29,269 bases of DNA from Parachlorella kessleri (lineage: Eukaryota > Chlorophyta > Trebouxiophyceae > Chlorellales > Chlorellaceae). The stretch covers positions 1 to 29,269 of the forward strand of contig BBXU01000057.1 of NCBI GenBank assembly GCA_001598975.1, given 5' to 3'. Below the pieces are notes generated by a model. It was not told where the DNA came from. It ran no database searches and saw only the letters and a list, made by a program, of their open reading frames with translations. Of this stretch, positions 24,953 through 29,269 are shown in pieces. Each line of letters opens with the position of its first letter. Within the stretch, counting starts at the first letter, position 1. Made by a program: the position numbers and the translations under genes.

Positions 24953-25384
24953 CCTGGTGGGTTCCAGGCAGCGCCAGTCTTGTGCGCCGGGCCGGCGGGG
25001 GTCCCTTTGGAAAGTGGCGGGATGTTGACAAGGCTGTGGGTGCTAGAGGCAAGGACGCTGACATGGTCTTTGTGACTGCAAAGTGTCCATCATAGGCTGT
25101 CATGATTCTGCCCAGGATGGACCAAGGCCCCATTAGTCTCCCTTAGCTTCTGCGGAGGATTACTAGATAATATCAATTGTGAGATTGTTTCCCTTCCCAC
25201 ACGGTACCTGGCAAGAGGAACTGCCTTGTTTAGGAAGCTGCGGATTGTGGTCTGCCGTAAAGCGAATGGATGCGAACATGCTCTTCCATGCTGTGCAGTT
25301 GACAAAGTCACCTGCCTCTTTGGCTCGCATCACGACGGCTTTGGTGTACCATTATGGTTTTTCTAGTGTTGGGCAACAGGCAAA

Positions 25385-25487
25385 TTTATTGAGGGTGGCA
25401 GGGAATGCGAGCAGGGAGGAGGTACTGGGATACTGGGCGGACAGGGTTGAATGCAGAATGAGCCTGAGTCTTGCCTGATTTCTGAGC
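25385..25487 (+). repeat. 103-bp dispersed repeat, second copy
   Basis: Exact reverse complement of 145-247. It contains GGTGGCAGGGAATGCGAGCAGGGAG near its left end, a variant of the core found at 5944-6103 and at the left window edge. No terminal inverted repeat or target-site duplication is evident at its borders. Confidence 0.85.
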
Positions 25488-26352
25488 CAGTAATTCTCTC
25501 CCCAAGATAAGCTAAGGCAACTGGAAGAGGAGATGCAGCTCAACTGAAGCAGGGGCAGTAGAGAAGAGTGTTAGGCCTGAAAAAAAGGCAGCAGTGAGCA
25601 GCAGGAAGCGCAGCAGGCGAGCAGAGCAAATTTGTTGGACGAAACATAGTCTGAACCTGCCTGGCAGCCAAGAATTGCAGCTGGTGCTGCTTGAAGAGTT
25701 CCGTGTGCTTGATGGTTCGTTGCTTGTTAGATCTGTTATTGCTCAGGGCAGTATACGAGTTTGTACAACTTTGAGTGCCCACATTTGTCCTCAACTCAAG
25801 CCTACCATGTTCAGACTGCATCAGTTGTGGTGGCAGCCCCATGCCTGCTTTTAAGGGTGGGCTGCAGCTCGATGGCTGTCAGACTACTCGGAGAGATTTG
25901 GACCTTAGGAATCCCGCACCCAAAGCAGGCTCGTAACCTTGACACCTCAACCAATTGCCATTCAAGACGTTTTTCACCACACAATGCCAGTACTTCATGG
26001 CTCTTGCACAGTAAAAGCGGCCAGCTAATCATAAGACTAGTTAAAATCACATGGTATGTGGACATCAGTGCTAGCAACCTGCAGAACTACTAGCAAAACT
26101 TCATACTCGCTGGTCATCGTTTGAACGCGCATTACCTGTTGTGCAGGGAAAGGCTGGGGCCTTGGTAACAGTGTTGGCAAGTCAAGGTCGGCAGCGTGCA
26201 TCCATGTCTGCACGCTATTTGTTCACCACATGTCTAGTCAGCTAAAGTAGATGTCCCACTTATTGCCGGATCAACCCTGCTTGCTGCAGCCACGATGCAT
26301 CACCCGCCCCACGCTCAGCCTGGGGGAGCCTCCCTCCCAGGCCCGGCCGCTG

Positions 26353-29005
26353 TTATCGTTCCCTCCCCAGGGACAACCGCCGCACTTGGTGCGGCAGAGG
26401 GAGGTGCTGCTGGGCCTCCCCCTCCCCTGCTACACGCACAGTGCCCGGTGCCCCCCCGGCCGCAATCCCCGCAGATATCGGGCTCCCCCCGCCGCCAGAC
26501 CCGCCCTCCCAAGAAGCCTCCCTCTGTGGTGTGCTGGGCGCCACGCCCGCTGCGCTCCCTTCCCCTGCCAGTGGCCCAGGGCTGCAGCCACCGCCTAGGC
26601 CCGCAACTGCGGGGGTTCCAGGCGGCAGGGAGCAAGGGCTGACAGGCGAGCCGCCCGGGGCTGACGAGGCCTGGCTCAGTGGGGAGGCGAGGTCGCCGCC
26701 AGAGGAGGAGGATGTGGCCAAGGGCTCGGCCAGAGCATAGGCTGCACATCATGAAAGACTCAAAGTGAGGCTATGCCGTGGCTACTAGTTTGCGGGTGTG
26801 CCAGGCAAACCAACAATACCCCGCTTGGCCACTGGGAGGCTGCAAGCAGTGGGCCAGCATCTGCAAAACAAGAGCTTCGCTTCGGCAGCTGCCAGCAGTC
26901 TGCCAAGCCCTACGATATGCAGTGTTACTGTAGCACGCACGCAGCTGGGCACTGCCGGGGCCAGCGAGGGCCTTGACAGACTGCCAGCTTGCTTGTCCTA
27001 GCAGAGAAGGTGCTTACCTGCCGCGTCCCCAGGCTCCAGGGATGAAGCAGACGAGACTGTTGAGGGGCGCGCGTGGGGGTGGGGCACCTTGCGGCTCATG
27101 ATGTGCCGCAGCAGCGAGGCGAGCTGGCCGTAGAACTTGAAGAACTGCAGACAGGCAGGCTGGCAACGATGTATGGGAGCTCAGGTGGGGTGTGCTCATT
27201 TGACTTAGAAGACATCAAACAAGCAGGGTCAGGTCGCATGGAACCCCACTCCGCCAGCAAGTTCTCAGCGATAACCAAAGTATACCTTGCATGCCTTCTC
27301 AAGTCAGTAAGAGCTACTCATCTCTATTCGCCCCCCCTGCCACCTACCTAACACGGCATGCTACCACCCAGACTTATGCGTCACGCCCTGCCAAACCCAG
27401 CTCATCAAGCTTAATACCTGCCACCGCCCACAAATAGGTGCCACCTATCGTACATGGTCGTCACCGCATGGCTGCCCCGCCACAAAACCAAAACTGTCCC
27501 TTGCACGCCACCCTGCCACCCCAGGTTGGCTAACCCGCAGACCAGACTACCTGCCGCCAATCACACAAACATGCCGCACACGAACATGCCCGACGCAGCC
27601 TCACCTCCATGCTGGACCCCGCCTCCTTACTAATCTTGACCACCTGCACCCCCGGCCGCAGCTCAATCAGCTGCACGTGCATGGTGAGAGTCCGGCTCGC
27701 GTTGCCGGCGATCGGCACCACCAGGGCCAGCCTGCAAGACAACCAGCGCACCCCACAGCCCCATCAGTACCCTTCACCCCGGCCTCAGCTCTGTGTGCAT
27801 TGCCTGTCACCGCTAGCAGACTAGCACACACAGTGTCCGTCTGGCGTGCTTTGTACGTGCAGCAAAAAAACGGCTGACACGCACGCACGGGTGACTCTGG
27901 AGGTCCCCCGCATAGGGAGTCACATCACAAGGCACTGGCAGCCAGGTGGCGGCTATCACGTCGCGAGATATAGGTAAGTTGGTGATAGACGTGGAGACAC
28001 TGCACCTGTGCTCTTCCTGTTGTTGTGCTTTGCCACCCAACGACTGCACCGCCCCTTGGATGGCTGATAGGATATCAGCTGGGCCTTTTTGGCTGGTAAA
28101 CTGCAACCAGCAGGCAGGGAGGTTCAATCCTCTTTGGCTTCCAACCCTGACAATTCCCAGGTACACGAGGACGGCCTCCCCTGGCTGCTGAGCGCACAGG
28201 GCCTTTAACTAATTCAGCAACAAGCGGGAGCCTCCAAGGCGGGGGCGAGGAGCAGCAGGGCAGCCTTTGCGATGGCAGCCAACACCCTACTGCAGGCCCC
28301 CCTTGCTGCCCTTGTTACTGACAGTAAGACGACACACACTAGCTGCTTGAAGATGCGCTGGAGTCACCCCGGCAAAGCGCACCTGAACGTGCTGGGCCCC
28401 GGTGTCCTCCCCAGTGCTGTCAAATATGGAGGACACATTCAGCGCGGAGCAGCAGTTCAGCAGCTCAAAGGCATTCAGGCGGCGGCCGGGGGAGCCTGCT
28501 GCCGCGTGGAGCCCGCCAGCGCCTGCGCTGCGGGGCCTGCTGCTGCCACGAGGAGCGCTGGCGCCAGCATGCCCGTGGCCGCTTATGAGAGGGTCCACGG
28601 CTCGAGTCAAGTCAGCGTACCACTTGTAGAATTCCACTGCAGCAGGCAGGCAGGCCCGCACAACAAATCATGTCAGCAGGCACCCCACACGGTTGGCGGG
28701 GACTTTGAGCAACTAAGGCTTGACACTAAGACGCTGCAAGGGGGCCCACGGGACACTTCCAGGGCAGGCCAAACACCTTAAAATACATCATAGGCAGACT
28801 CTCAAGAACATATATGCTAGATTCAAAAGGCAAGGCATGATATACCAGGTAGTCCAGACGGGCGCCATCACACCCCATCAACCCCAGCTCACCCGTGTTG
28901 CCAGACACTTTGGAGAGGTCCGTGATGCGCTTCCCAGGCAGCACTTCAAGCACCTCCACGTTCACTGTCAGCGGCCCCTTGCGGTTGGGGATCGTCAGCC
29001 GCAAC
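26353..29005 (-). CDS. CIPK/SnRK3-like protein, C-terminal part with tandem NAF-KA1 modules (5' end outside window)
   Basis: CIPKs are calcium-signalling kinases whose C-terminal NAF motif binds a CBL calcium sensor and whose KA1-like region follows it. Minus-strand exons are 29005-28893, 28636-28383, 28100-28006, 27731-27605, 27144-27018 and 26741-26353; all phases agree. In order they encode: the second half of a KA1 domain (KGPLTVNVEVLEVLPGK, then VEFYKWYADLTRAV); a linker and NAF motif (LNAFELLNCCSALNVSSIFD); the first half of another KA1 (FTSQKGPADILSAIQGAVQS); its second half (LTMHVQLIELRPGVQVVKIS, then EFFKFYGQLASLLRHIM); and a Gly/Ser/Pro-rich tail of about 150 residues ending at the TAA. 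The kinase domain is not in the window and is inferred from family architecture. The first exon enters in phase 2, so at least one more exon lies to the right. A non-kinase KA1 protein is possible but the NAF motif argues for CIPK. Confidence 0.8.
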
Positions 29006-29232
29006 CTGCAGGCCAGGCACGCGCTCTCTCTTACGTCCCACAGGCCGAGCCATGTGCGGGCAGCACACAACTTGATGGGCGCCGTCCTGGCTGGATGCCT
29101 GCCTGATCCTGGGAGTCCCTTGCCACTGGTACGGTCCTCACGACATTCATACTACCTCCCACTGCTAAGCAGCATAACCCCTGAGTGGTTCTCGCGCTGC
29201 TGCCCCCCCCAGGCTCATGCAAGGCAGCAGCT

Positions 29233-29258
29233 GGGGGGGGGGGGGTGGGGGGGGGGGG
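29233..29258 (+). repeat. Poly-G tract at right edge
   Basis: Thirteen G, one T, then twelve G. The length is likely to be unreliable in any assembly, and the tract lies in what should be an intron of the KA1 gene. It could form G-quadruplex structure, but nothing more can be said. Confidence 0.8.
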
Positions 29259-29269
29259 CGTCGTGTCGA

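Larger units (their letters stand above)
24912..26352. other. Intergenic region between F-box and KA1 genes
   Basis: About 1.4 kb between the stop codons of two convergent genes. It contains the 103-bp dispersed repeat at 25385-25487 and otherwise only short open frames without recognisable domains. No minus-strand TGTAA for the KA1 gene was found here. Confidence 0.55.

Noticed and set aside
25594..26093. Open frames of 86-110 codons between the F-box and KA1 genes
   Set aside because: No family resemblance, overlapping frames on both strands, and no plausible splice structure.
28111..28135. GGTTCAATCC resembles a tRNA B box
   Set aside because: No 5-bp T stem forms around the loop, no A box is seen upstream, and the site lies in an intron of the KA1 gene.

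Overview
The window looks like nuclear DNA of a chlorophycean (volvocalean-type) green alga. Genes are dense and intron-rich. Donors are mostly GTGAGN, GTGCGN or GTGGGN. Introns carry CAG/CTG runs and duplicated splice junctions, proteins carry Ala/Gly/Gln-rich inserts, and TGTAA follows several genes, as is usual for polyadenylation signals in this group. I cannot fix the species from sequence alone; Haematococcus or a Chlamydomonas relative would fit.

Layout. 360-3739 (-): complete deoxyhypusine synthase in eight exons. 3740-7009: about 3.3 kb without a recognisable gene, holding a cluster of a short dispersed repeat. 7010-13836 (-): complete RHD3/SEY1/atlastin-type ER-fusion GTPase in 14 coding exons, about 887 aa. 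13837-15514: intergenic region between two divergent genes. 15515-20865 (+): complete 11-exon pentatricopeptide-repeat (PPR) protein, about 919 aa. 20866-22722: intergenic region between convergent genes. 22723-23349 (-): small membrane-anchored antibiotic-biosynthesis-monooxygenase (ABM) domain protein, 139 aa. 23588-24911 (+): F-box/leucine-rich-repeat protein. 24912-26352: intergenic, with a 103-bp sequence that also occurs, inverted and without a mismatch, at 145-247. 26353-29005 (-): C-terminal part of a CIPK/SnRK3-like protein with tandem NAF-KA1 regulatory modules; its 5' part lies beyond the right edge.

These are unrelated housekeeping and regulatory genes, not an operon or gene cluster: translation-factor modification (eIF5A hypusination), ER shaping, organelle RNA metabolism, a small ABM protein, protein turnover and calcium-linked signalling. 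Exon models were built by hand from protein-family similarity plus splice-phase bookkeeping; for DHS, SEY1, PPR, ABM and the KA1 gene every junction keeps the frame. The first F-box intron is the main unresolved junction. I see no prokaryotic features, CRISPR array or convincing RNA gene, and no sign of a new multi-gene system. The most unusual items are the tandem NAF-KA1 arrangement, the 103-bp perfect dispersed repeat, and repeated small duplications that copy exon-intron junctions into neighbouring introns.
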